A DNA stretch of 64,000 bases, from assembly GCA_964016875.1 (NCBI GenBank), contig OZ024724.1:50780438-50844437 (forward strand). Direction: 5' to 3'. Positions 35,437-47,321 of this stretch are shown one piece after another. Origin of the DNA: Fallopia convolvulus. Taxonomy: Eukaryota > Streptophyta > Magnoliopsida > Caryophyllales > Polygonaceae. The translations under genes were made by a program, and so were the position numbers. The notes below the pieces were generated by a model. The model ran no database searches, was not told the origin of the DNA, and saw nothing but the letters and a program-made list of their open reading frames with translations. Position 1 is the stretch's first letter; each line of letters opens with the position of its first letter.

Positions 35437-38028
35437 ATGCAAAGAGCCACCGGTGTAGCCGCCGTCATTCGCCGCGCCGCTGTCGCAACATCCACCACGC
35501 ATCACATCACCCCTCCTCTATCTCAAAGTTGCCGCCTTTCTCAATCGGCGCCGTATAGTGGCTTTTCTTCAGGCAAATCCGACTGGTTTGTTCCCCGTCT
35601 TGTCGACTATTTCATTTCTCCGTCGGCCTACCCAGTCCGCCGTGGAGTTGCCGGAATAGTGTTTTTCTCCGCCGCCGCTTCTCTTGCTCAAGAAGCTCAC
35701 GCTAAAGAGCCGACCACTGCATTTCGATCCAAAGAGGTCGTACTATACCAATATGAAGCTTGCCCGTTCTGCAACAAGGTTAAAGGTAATGACCCTGGTT
35801 GTGTTGCTATGTTATTGTTATGAGGATTTGGACTCCAAAAGGATTAATTGACGGTAGTAGTTTCTGATTTAACATTGTATCTCGTGCATTAATTAGTTGC
35901 TTTGTGAACTGATTGATGAATAGCCGCTGAAGATTTCCTAATTGAAAAATGCTACCTGGCAAAGCTTAAGCGCTACCTAGTTGGAAATTTACCAAACATT
36001 ATGTTCAAAACTGCAATTGATATGTTCTAGATTAACTTTAACTTATCAATTTTTACTTGGGAATCAAAATGTTCAGGGTCTGCGTTATCTGTTCTTTTTT
36101 GGTACACGCTTCAACTGAACGAGCACTCTGGTCAAATTTTGAGCTATCATATCGTTGATTTGGATAAACTTGCTAGTTTGAGGTGGTGTCTTGGTGAAAC
36201 TTGATGCTGGTTGTGGTGTTAGAAGTCATATTTAGATTATACTCTAGATAGTGGAGTAAGATTTAGGAAATTGGCTTATTGTCCTGACAGAACTTTTCCA
36301 CCCTTATGAGTCATGGTGCACTCGGATAATGGGATGACATAAAGACTCGCAGAAGGGAATACTCGTTGGTTTTGCTTCTATAATTTACCCAGATAATTAG
36401 CTTGATTGGATATCCCATTGCTATATTAGCTGTTGATGTTTACTTATGAATGCACTATCATGAATTTGGACATGAAGAGCTTCTTTCTGTTACTTTCCAA
36501 TGTATATGGATTGGAAATTAAGTTAAATCTGGTTGATATTCATTTTTTCCTGCCATGAAAAATAATTTGAATGTATTATTTGGACTTGCCATTGTGCTTC
36601 TCAGCATTCCTGGACTACTATGATATCCCTTACAAAGTCGTGGAGGTCAATCCAATTAGCAAAAAAGAAATCAAGTGGTCTGATTACCAGAAAGTCCCTA
36701 TAGTAACAGTTGATGGCGAACAGCTAGTCAATTCATCTGGTACTCATTATCTATGATTTGTGCCTATTTTATCATGGCATAGTTTTTATTGCTATGGAGC
36801 TTTGTTACTAAATGCCTGTTGTTATTATCTGCAGATATAATTGATAATTTATACAAAAGAATGAGTCCAGATAATCCTTTGATCCAGGGTACTGATGAGG
36901 AGAAAGAATGGCTTGGGTATGGTCATTTCACTTGTTGTTCCTCTAATTTCTTATTCATTTGAATTGATTCTCATAAGTCATAACCGACTCGACTAAAATT
37001 TTATATTTTCTGATGTGTGAGCTCCCACAGATTTCATATACATTTTCTGTTTATGATAAATCATGTTTTCCCCTCTATGACATAAAAGTTTTATGTAGAT
37101 TCACAATTTACTATTTTGTAGGTGGGTTGATAATCATTTGGTACATGTCTTGTCACCAAACATTTACCGCACAGTGGGTGAGGCTCTTGAGTCATTTGAT
37201 TATATCACAAGCCATGGTAAGCCTATTCTATATTCTCCTTGTTTATTTATCTGCTCGATTAAGATGAAACATTATGGTTTTGGGCTTGTTTCACTTCTAC
37301 CCCGAAACTACTTTATAATCCATTTCCAGTTACAATGATAGTGTCATATATCAATCTGCTGTAACTCATTGCTTAGTTGCAAATGTTAATGCTAAATTTG
37401 AATCAGTAGTTATAGTTGCTTGGAGATACTGATCGATGTGGTCTTGTTTATCTTAACTTTCCAATAGATGTAAACTCAGGAGGATGATAATTTATCTGCA
37501 TTGATATTAGCTATGCATTTCCATGGGACAATAAATCTCAACATTTTGTTGGTGATATGACTCGATTGATAATGTCCAATATATGCAGGCAATTTCACCT
37601 TCATGGAGAAGGTCACGGCTAAATATGCGGGTGCTACAGCCATGTACTTTGTCTCAAAGAAGCTGAAGAAGAAGTACAATATTACTGATGCACGTGGGGC
37701 CTTGTACGAATCTGCAGAAACCTGGGTGGATGCTTTGAAGGGTCGTGATTTTCTTGGTCAGTCAGTGCTCTTCAGTTTATCTATCGCTCTTACATTTCAA
37801 TCAAAATTCTTGTGCTATAAAAAAACAAGAGAGTATATCTGATTTTTTGTTTTGTTTCTTACGACAGGTGGGAAGAAACCCAACTTGGCTGATCTTGCTG
37901 TGTTTGGTGTCCTGAGACCAATTCGACACTTGAAATCAGGCAAAGATATGGTGGAGAACACCCACATTGGCGACTGGTATTCACGGATGGAGGGAGCTGT
38001 GGGAGAATCTGCTAGGGTTAAGGCATAA
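35437..38028 (+). CDS. Prostaglandin E synthase 2-like thioredoxin-fold/GST protein
   Basis: Six exons (35437-35785, 36605-36739, 36835-36916, 37122-37216, 37589-37756, 37868-38028) join without frame breaks to 990 nt, 329 residues, close to the Arabidopsis homologue (AT5G42150, about 315). The N-terminus is basic and Ser/Thr/Ala-rich, consistent with organelle targeting, followed by a hydrophobic segment about residues 70-86. The glutaredoxin-like part has CPFC at residues 109-112, then QKVPIVTVDGEQLVNSS, the cis-Pro motif of glutathione-binding folds. The C-terminal half is a helical GST-type domain (NLADLAVFGVLRPI). The fold implies glutathione-dependent redox chemistry; prostaglandin synthesis is the animal homologue's name, not a known plant activity. 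I chose 35437 as the first ATG in frame. Confidence 0.94.
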
Positions 38029-39049
38029 TCACATCAGGTCTAATGATCCTTATATACCTTGCACTATAAAAGAGATTTCAGAGTTGAATTCTTAATATTA
38101 GTATTGCTTGTTAATACGATGGTGCCCTTTCTTAGGTAGTAATGATATTTTTTACATAGAGGCTGGCATGTAATTGCCTTGGATTGAGGTTGAAATAAAT
38201 TTGAGACTCAGGCAGGATGGATTTTTCTTCCTACAAGAGTTTGATTTGTTCAAATCATGTATTAGACGAGACATCTAGAATTGTCTTGAATTTTTTTTCC
38301 CCCTTTAAGAAAGGGACTGCTTTGTATGATAAGTTGCAGAAATGCATAGTCACAGGCTTCAAAACTTTGATTACTTTGTAGGAGGCATGATTACATGTAA
38401 TAATTCATAAAGGGCAAGAGTAAGACTTCCGTGTGAACTTGGAAACCCTGAACTTCTTTCTCATTAATTTATGGTTGGCTTGTTTCTGGATAACTTTCAG
38501 TTTGTCTAGGATTGAAATTTATGAACGTGGTTTGATTCTGAACCACCACACAGATATGACTTATACCGTTGAATTTGGGATGGTTCCTGTTTTCCTACAT
38601 TATTTTTTGTCTGCTACCTTGGTATTATTTGCGATCTTGATAATAACATGTAACTTCTATCAATGATGGTGCACACTAAGTTGAACGTGGAAGCAGCTGA
38701 ACCAGTGAACCCCCAAGATCCCCTGGTGGCGGAGCTGTAAGGGGTCACTACAGCTCCAATTAGATCAAAGTATGACTAAGTGAAAGTGTTAAATTTCATT
38801 TACAAATAGATCAACCTATACTTCTTTCCATCATAAAAATTGTGTGATATCGTATTACTACATTCATGTATATAGTATTTTTTTTAAAATTTAATATCTA
38901 TTCTATGATTGCAGTATATATTATCCAATTGTATGACTATGTATGTTACTCGAAAACTTTCATACAACAATCCATGTCAACCTTTGTTTTACTTGGTTGT
39001 AACAATATTGGGCGGGTTTGATTGAGGGGATTTGCATTTTATTAGGTGA
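38029..39049. other. 3' UTR and AT-rich spacer
   Basis: The first few hundred bases are probably 3' UTR of the PTGES2-like gene. The rest is AT-rich with no recognisable gene; a 77-codon hydrophobic ORF at 38433-38666 has no family resemblance that I can see. Confidence 0.5.
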
Positions 39050-39440
39050 TGAATAGACCTGTCAATCGGGTCGTGCGGGTTTGGGTTCGGGTTGAGTCGG
39101 GTTCGGGTCGTTACGGGTTAAACCGGGTCGGGTTGATGCGGGTTTTCGGGCGGGTTGGGTTGACCAGTGGGTCAAAAACATAGAATTTTTTATGATTATT
39201 AAAATAGATTATAATTAAATATTAATATTTAATTTTAATATATTATTTTTATGCATTTTAATAATAAAATATATTATCTTTTTTAAAATAAAATTTATGC
39301 ATTTTATAAATATATTAAATCGGTCAACCCAACGGGTTTCGGGTTCTACCGGGTTCGGTTGATTTCGGGTTTCGGGTTCAAATTTTTGGGTCTTGCCCCT
39401 AAAATTATCGGACGGGTCGGGTCGGGTTAGCGGGTTCGGT
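39050..39440. repeat. GGGTCGGGTT-rich repeat, possible MITE
   Basis: Two blocks of GGGTCGGGTTCGGGT-type sequence (39060-39180 and 39325-39440) flank an AT-rich core. TAGACCTGTCAATCGGG at the left is reminiscent of hAT-type MITE ends. The matching right end is not seen, and a Stowaway MITE begins at 39448, so the right side may have been lost. Confidence 0.5.
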
Positions 39441-39447
39441 AATGATA

Positions 39448-39753
39448 CTCCCTCCGTCCCATTTTGTTTGTCCAAAAGGACAATTCACACACAATTTAAG
39501 AAAATGAGATGGAAGATAAAGTAGTCAATAGGGATAACAGATGGATAAAGGTGGGAAGAAAGAGAAAAAAAAGGAAATGACTAAAAAGTTGATTGAAGGG
39601 TAGATTTTTTATTGGTTAATGTAGGTAAAAAGTGAGATTGAATAGGGGTAATATTGTAAGAAAAGTTGGATATAAAAGGAAAGAAAAAAAATTGGACAAA
39701 CATTTTGGGACAACTAAAATGAAAATTGGACAAACAAAATGGGACGCAGACAG
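39448..39753. mobile_element. Stowaway MITE
   Basis: The 306-bp element starts CTCCCTCCGTCCCATTTTG and ends with the near-complement (AAAATGGGACGCAGACAG), with TA duplications at 39446-39447 and 39754-39755. Inverted similarity extends over about 26 bp, including GTTTGTCC/GGACAAAC, and a second internal inverted pair is visible. Stowaway MITEs are moved by mariner-type transposases, one of which is at 45.6 kb in this window. Confidence 0.92.
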
Positions 39754-39755
39754 TA

Positions 39756-41618
39756 ACATATAAGGATAGGTTAAGAGCATAAAGTAGGGAACATTACAGA
39801 ATATATGCATACAATTATATAACGAACACACTTTCAAACATTTCACTCAAATAAGTTGATGAACCGTCAAGAAAAGGCAAACCAACGTCATTTTTTTTTG
39901 AGGCCGCCACTCCCATACCCACAAATTCATGGACCTCATTCCAATATTTTCTGCCTCTGCCAGACAGATCAATAACAATATCCTTTCTACGTGCTCATAG
40001 TTGAATGTGAATGGTTAGACTTGACTGGAAGATGCTCACTTTCACCAAGGTAAGCCAAGGCTGAACGTAACTTGACATTTGATTCCAAAAATTAATAGCT
40101 AGTCAAATTAATTTAATATTAAATAATCAAGATCTGAAAGCAAACAATACTCAACATGTCAGAATACATTGCACATTTGCACTTCTTAAACTAATAATGA
40201 CATGGCAAAAATATCAATCAGGACAAATTTTCTACAACGCCAAACCCAATCTCCTAGCAATTAGTTTCTAATCAAAACAATACGGAGTAATATACTAATC
40301 TTAATCAAATCAAAACCCACTGAAATCCTACAATCAATGAACTACAAGTCTACAACATTGCTGATTGCCCCTGACCCGGTTAATTTGTGAGAGCCACCCA
40401 CTAACCGATATCCATTTTGTACGCCCGTTTATTAATTCAAAATCTGGGACCCGCGGGTCACACTTGCATTAACATTTGTAAATCAAAGCTCAAAAAGAAG
40501 AAAAAAAACTCCTACCGAGACACGACGTTTCACTGGTTATTACCCCTTGATCAACGTTGAAAGGAGGAGCGGGAAATCCTACCCTTTCGCGCCATCTTCT
40601 GTAAACCCGTTTCCTTATCAACTAATCAGTCTGATCACGTCATAATCAATCATCTAAAAAAATAAGTGGATCCCACGCAAACGACGGCTCTGATTTCATC
40701 CGAATTTCCAAATCCGCAAGCGACGGCTTTCGCGGGGCTCAATGGATTTCTACGCGTCGGCGTCGGGAGAGGTGGGAAACAAGCATGTGACGTGTGAGGT
40801 ATGGTGGGCTGACACCTGGCCCATCTGTCGCCACATGGGCTGGGCCTGGGCCTCGGTCCGGGCCCGCGTTGTTACAAAACTTGCGACTTACGAGTTCCCA
40901 ATTTGATTCATTCACCTTCCTCCGTTTTTGACTTATCGGACACATGAGAAAGAGAAATATTACTCCGTATTTTATTAGTCGTGCTCTTTGTGGGGACTAC
41001 TCTTTTATCTGGGTTTTCTTAAACCCCGGAATCGTAATCTTGGCAATCAGTTTTCCACGTGGCATGCATGATTCCCGCTCTATCTGGCCTTGCCATGTTT
41101 TGATTTTCTTATTCAGTTTCAGATTTCGATCTCTAAAATGATGCTGATTCTTTGATATGTGTATGCACAAATTGCTAAGTTACGAGTATTAAACTAATTC
41201 CCAAGTATGGCACACATTTTAACACCTACAAAGTTATGCCTATTGGCATGCAATCACATGTTCTGATCCGACTCTCTTGTCTACAGATCTAGTTGATCTT
41301 TTCTCAATATTACCAACCAAAATAGTTAAAGTTGTCATGATATAATAGGCTAGGCTAGTTTAACAATAATTATAGGACATATATATATATAGGATATTTG
41401 CCGTGAAAACTTGACTCTATAATTAGCAGATAGTATCAATTAAAATGAAATGTAAATGGAGTATAAAACTAAGTTATTATAATAGTGGTAGATTGAGTCA
41501 CGGGGTTTTTGTCGTGGAAAGCAAAGAAAGTGAGCCCATACGCATAATATAACATGATGATAGTAGGGGGTAGCAGCAGCAATACATTAACATATACGAC
41601 CGATTCATGAGCGAGTGG
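39756..41618. other. AT-rich intergenic DNA upstream of the BRG-type gene
   Basis: No gene is recognised. 40500-40900 is less AT-rich, without coding character. Short ACTCCGTAT and ACGGAGTAAT words near 40283 and 40965 are too short to call as Stowaway remnants. Confidence 0.5.
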
Positions 41619-42429
41619 TATAAATAGTGTGGGGGAAGGAGGCAGTCACGTCATACGTTTGGCCGTTCCCAATGCCCAAAACTGACGGAGCACTTCAAAT
41701 CCAAAACGCTCTTTCTCTCCATCATCAAAATACGTTCTTCTTTCTGACCGTTTCTCGCCCCTCCCTCCCTCCATCCACATTACTTTTTTAATCTTTTTTT
41801 TTTTTTTTTTTCTTAACATTTTTGGATTTTAAGTTTTTTTTAGAAAATAGAGAGAGCTTCGTTATCACAACCACCACCCGATCACACATCCCCACCACTT
41901 TTTAAACTCACCTGCTCTCACGATTTCTGCATGTGTGCATCGTCGTCGTCGCCTAGCTAGCACCTACCAACTCAGCACATTCATTATTTTTGGACGACGA
42001 GTTTTTTTGAGTTTTCACAGCATCCACATTTCTCACCTCTGACCACCTCTACGCTCTCTGTCTCCATCCCCCCGGCCCCGTCCTTTCTTTTTAAAACCCA
42101 CCCCCACCCCCAATTTTTCCAGTTGTCGCAAAATATACATATATAGAACAGTATTATTGGGACTTGTGTGTCGTGTGTGCTCCTCCTAATTTAAACCCCC
42201 AGACTTTTCTCCTCTCCATCCGTTTTTCTTTATTTCGATTCTCCAAGTACCAGTGGTACCTCTTTTCATTTACTATATATCTCGCCATTTTTTTGGCTAT
42301 TAGGTTTCTCATACCACAATTCCAATCTGACATAGCCACGCAAACTAAAATCACACCACCCATCAATCTGCCTCCCACCTTCCCCCTTGCTTAATCTGTT
42401 GTTGATTTTAAATAGAGGAGAAGAAACAA
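41619..42429 (+). promoter_or_regulatory. TATA box and long CT-rich leader of the BRG-type gene
   Basis: TATAAATA at 41619-41626 is followed by about 800 bp of CT-rich, leader-like sequence before the ATG at 42430. The leader has a T18-type tract near 41800 and a 9-codon uORF (41931-41960). A leader intron is possible but I could not define one. Confidence 0.5.
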
Positions 42430-43354
42430 ATGGCTGTTCAAGCGCCTGTGTTTTTCGATAATCTAGGTTTCCCTGCAAACGCCTCCTCTCAGGATTGGAT
42501 AGGGATGGCTGCTACTTCCGGGTTTGGATTATCCGATCCGTATCCGAATCTCGTTCAGCCCGTTCAAGCCGACGCCTTTCACAACGCCGTCGCTTTTGCT
42601 CCTTCTGCTACTACGACTACAAATCTTCATCCGCTGAGGATTTCAAATGTGTTAACTGACGAATTCGACAGGCAGACGCGTGAAATCGACACATTTCTTC
42701 AACTCCAGGTACCTTTCCGGACTCCGATTTTTTTTTTATAAATGATAATAATTTAAGCTGTTTTCATCTCAGACATCGGTTGTTAAAACTCTCTTGGTTT
42801 TTTCTTCTCAGAACGAGAGATTGAGATGCGCGCTCCAGCAGCAGAACAAGAAGCAGATAACGACGCTACTCAACTCCATTGAGCCCAACGCGCTTGCGAG
42901 AGTGAGAAAAACAGAGCAAGATCTGGCCATAGTCAGGAGAAGAACAAGAGAGTTGGAAGAGTGCTTGAAGAGGGCTGAGATGGAGGCGGAGGCATGGAAG
43001 AAGATGGCGATGGAGAACGAGTCGATGGTTTTGGGCCTTAATAACATGTTGGGCCAAGCCCGTGAGAGGCTCAGTTGGGCCTCTATAAATGGAGGCCCAG
43101 CCCAAGATGCTGAATCAGTCTGCGAATGCGATTGGGCCGAAGACGGGAAAACAGCGGTGCGGGAGAGTGAGAGCGCGTGTGGTGGGGTTGGGACGCGGAG
43201 CATGGGGTGTAAAGGGTGCAAAACGCAGCGTTCATGCATGGTGTTTCTTCCTTGCAAGCACTTGTGTGCTTGTAGGCAGTGTGGAAGCCTTTTGGGGATG
43301 TGCCCTGTTTGTAAATCTGTGAAAGAAGGGGCCATTGAAGTGTTTTTTGACTAG
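42430..43354 (+). CDS. BOI-related RING-type E3 ubiquitin ligase
   Basis: Two exons (42430-42708, 42812-43354) give 273 residues. The N-terminus is variable; a central coiled-coil (about 80-170: LDEFDRQTREIDTFLQLQ-like start, then Arg/Glu-rich helices including NERLRCALQQQNKKQ and ALARVRKTEQDLA) matches the BOI/BRG (BOTRYTIS SUSCEPTIBLE1 INTERACTOR-related) family, as does WASINGG-type sequence before the RING. The C-terminal C3HC4 RING is complete: CKGC, then CMVFLPCKHLCACRQC and CPVC. Family members are E3 ligases that restrain cell death and also act with DELLA proteins in gibberellin responses. The conserved intron position after LQLQ supports the model. I leave the symbol empty because I cannot tell BOI from BRG1-3. 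Confidence 0.93.
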
Positions 43355-45565
43355 GAAATGACAACAACAGAATTGAGAAAGGTAAATAGGGGACTTTTGA
43401 TTTGCTAGCTGTATAGAACCAGATTATTATTGTTCTTGTTTCTTTATTTTTATATATTTAGTACGTACTGTTAGATGATGAAATGGAACACTAATTACTA
43501 ATGTAATGAACCGGATATATCTGTCATCAGCCTATAGATATATGCCAATTTAACCAAGCTGATATTTGGTCCCAAATAAGTCTTCATAAGCCCATCTCAA
43601 CATTACATTTCTAGTGTGATTATATACACCAAAGGGCTTTAACAAAACATTTAAGAATTTTGAGATGACATTCAAATGAAATAAAAATTACAAACATCAT
43701 GTATCCGAAGTGTTCCACAACTATACTTAATTGCACGCTACACCTAATACATCAAAATAATGATGGACATGAATATATGATTACCGAGCTACCAGCCAAG
43801 AAATGTGTTTGTATTGGGTAAGGAGATGAGAATTTGAGCTGAAATAGATATCAAAGAGACCTCCATTGATGGAGAAGAACTAGCCCCTACCATTTTATTT
43901 TTTCGATTTGGTAAGATTTAGGGTAGCGAAATACTATTTGGATTAGGCTAGAGCATCCGTAAACGGGTGGAAACTGGTTTATTAGCCAATTATAAAGGAG
44001 GGCAAACCGCCACCTTGATGTTCGAACCTGAGACCTTGTGCACATGGGCAAGAGACTCAACCGTTAAGCTATGCGCACATGCACAACCCCTATCATTTTA
44101 TAAAAACAATTTATCTTGTCTAAATTAATTTATAGAAATAATTTTCTTTTTTGCAAGTGTTTTTATTACACGTGGGCTTAAAATGAATCATCGTTGAATA
44201 TATAAAAGAGTGGATCTCCATGGTCCCAAATGAATTGGCCTTTTTGAAAAAAGACTTGTTCTTTGAAATATCTATCTCTGTCTTTAATTATTATTTCGCA
44301 ATAATAACTTTAATAAACATTACAATTTTACCCTTGTAAAAGTGCGAGGGTATTACACCCCAGATGGAGTTGACCCGTTTTCTTGCATATCGGCAGTGTT
44401 GATTTCAGTAGTGCTTGACTCATTCCTCTCATACCTTTTTAACTTTTGACTGTTTGTTAAGTTTCTCTTTTGCTTGTTTAGAGTTTTTTGTGTTTGTGGC
44501 ACTCGTTGGCTTGTCACGTTACCAATTTGTTTATGTCTCTCGATTTATCAAGCCTATAGGGTATATCGAATTAGTTTTTTATTTAAAAAAATTATTTAAG
44601 ATCCTTTCACTATCATAACTAATAACCTAAAGCAGAAGTTAAAAAAAATTATTAAACGACACATGTTTCTTTTTTATTGGACCACACCACCCCGTTTAAA
44701 AAAAAAACTAATCTTCTATTTTTGGATATGATAAATTCTTATCCATGTTTTAGAATATAAGATAGAAAATCTCATTATTAAACAATCTTTTATTTTTGGA
44801 TATGATAAATAGGAAAATCATTAGGATAATTTTTTATGCTATCATACAAATTCTAGAATATTTATTTTATTTTTAGATAGAATCATTTTTTTTATCTTAT
44901 TACTAATCTATTTTCATAAATAAATAAATTATCATGTTTTGGATATCTATAACTATATATTAAAGTTGTACCTTTTCGAGCCACCAAAACGATTCTAGCT
45001 CCATCTCATATTTAAAAAATTAAGTTTTATTTCTACTATTATAAATTCTTTCTATTAATTTTTTTTAACTATTTAAATTTATCTCTAACATCAAAAAAAT
45101 ATCTATTTGATATAACAATATTTTTTGAAAGCTTCCTTATACAAGTATTTAAAACTAAAGATAAAATATTTTAAATATTTTAAAATAAATATAAATATTT
45201 TAGCATATATCTTTTAACGAATTTATTTATAAATATATTGTGATTTTCTTTTATAAAAAAATTAATGATAAATATTCATAATTCTTAAAAATTAATAAAA
45301 ATAGATAATAAAATATTTAATAGATATATTGAAATACTTGATAAACTCTAAATTTATGTACATAAAAAGTAATAAAATATGAAGAATATAATATTTGATT
45401 AAAAAATTATATACATTCTACGAGCAATAAATTACTTATATTAAAGTTCACATTATTTATTTATTTATTTATTAATATCTTATTTATAATGTTTATAAAA
45501 TATCGAATCGTAATCGTTACATGTACGACGGATAAAACTTAGTTAAGATCATACTTATAAACATA
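43355..45565. other. 3' UTR and AT-rich intergenic DNA
   Basis: Apart from the SINE at 43898-44084 no gene or complete element is seen. The sequence ATCTT(T/C)TATTTTTGGATATG appears twice (about 44711 and 44786) as a short direct repeat. 44900-45500 is extremely AT-rich. Confidence 0.5.
43898..44084 (-). mobile_element. tRNA-derived SINE
   Basis: Read on the minus strand, a tRNA-like head has box A TAGCTTAACGGTTGAG and box B GGTTCGAAC about 40 bp later, followed by a tRNA-unrelated body (GGTGGCGGTTTGCCC, GCCTAATCCAAATAGTA) and an A-rich tail. Imperfect direct repeats of about 16 bp (AGCCCCTACCATTTTA at 43882-43897, and ACCCCTATCATTTTA at 44086-44100) flank it as target duplications. Internal pol III promoters drive such elements, and LINE machinery moves them. 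Confidence 0.85.
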
Positions 45566-47321
45566 CTCCCTCTGTCCCCAAAAATTTGTCCATAAAGCAA
45601 ATACGCACAATATTTAAGACACATCTAATTAGTGAATAGAGGTGGTAGAGATACAGCTGGTTTGCATACAAAGTAAAAGGGGCAATTCTTATGCTTTAAT
45701 TACAACCAATAGAAACACTTCTCAAATTTATGGGAACCAATCACAAATCAGTACACATTTTTACAAGGATTGCTGACTTGGCAGATTCTTCTTTAAAAGA
45801 CACCAAAAAGTTAGCATTTACTAAGCCACTGTTAAACATACAGAATTTACACAAAGCCACTGAAATATTCTCTGCATCATTGCTTCTCATTGATGGCTTC
45901 AGCATTTGATCTTAATGAAGACCCTCCACCTGTTGGTGAAGCCCCACCTCACCATCAACCTTTTCTCTTTGATTTAAATGAGCCAGCAGTGGACACAGCA
46001 GAGGTGGCAGGGCAACACACACCAGGGGCAGGGAATCTCATGCCAGCATCTTCACATCCCCAGCCATCAAAGTCGAAGCTCAACTTTGAGAAACGGTTTC
46101 ACATTCTTTTGAGGCTTATGCAAGTTCACACAGCAACAGGTCAACTGTATAGGAGACATATGCAAGGAGTAGCATCAAAGTTTGGTGTTTCAGCAAGGAC
46201 ATCATCAAGGATATGGAACACAGCCAAGGCACAAATCGATGCAGGGCAGAGGCCAAATGTAAGCAACAAATATCACAACAGTGGAAGAAAGAGGCAAGAG
46301 GTGAGTCAGGAAGCAATCACATCAATTTCCATGGGAGACAGGACATGCCTAAGAGATTTAGCAGCCAAACTAGGAGTGTCAAATAGTGCAACACATAGAC
46401 TCATTAAAAGGGGACAGATCAGACCTCACACAAATGCACTGAAGCCAGGATTAACAGAAGCAAACAAAAAAACAAGACTGGAATGGATTCTAAGTCTACT
46501 ACAAGGGGGCACACCAGAGACAAAGAAGCAATATTATGCAATGTATGACTTTGTTCACATTGATGAGAAATGGTTCCAACTAAGCAGAAAGACTCAAAGA
46601 TGTTATCTAGCACAGCATGAAAGGGGACAATAAAGAGTTGCTGCTTCAAGCAAATTCATACCCAAAGCCATGTTTACAACAACAGTAGCAAGACCAAGGT
46701 ATGATGCACAAGGAGAATGCACATTTGATGGTAAAATAGGAATATTTCCATTTACTTATCAAGAAGCAGCAAAGAGGAAATCCAAGAACAGAGAAAAGGG
46801 GACAATGGTTACAAAGTTAATTGAATCAGTCAATAAGAAAGTGACAAGGGAAATGCTCATAAATCAGATTGTGCCAGCAATCAAGGCGAAATGGCCTACA
46901 CAACAAGGAGCACATCAAGTGATATTCATTCAGCAGGACAATGCAAAACCACACATATCACAAGAAGATGCAGAGTGGCAACAAGTATATCAACAAGATG
47001 GTTTTACTTTCATCCTAATACAACAACCACCAAACAGTCCTGACCTCAACATCTTAGACTTAGGATTTTTCAGAAGCATTCAATCATTAATGCACAAAAA
47101 GATGCCAAAGAATGTTGATGTAATGATGGAAGCAGTAAATCAAGCATTTTATGAGCTTGATCCTAAGACACTAGGCAATGTGTGGATGTCTTTGCAATAT
47201 ATAATGAATGAAATACTCAAGTGTAAAGGGGCAAATGACTATGACTTGCCACATGTAAATAAGAATAGGCTACAACTCTTAGGCACACTACCAATCCAGG
47301 TAGAAGCACCTATGTGGGCTG

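Noticed and set aside
38433..38666. 77-codon hydrophobic ORF after the PTGES2-like gene
   Set aside because: AT-rich composition produces Leu/Phe/Ile-rich ORFs by chance; it matches no family I know.
40275..40975. Stowaway remnants at TACGGAGTAAT and ACTCCGTAT
   Set aside because: Each is under 12 bp, without a second end.
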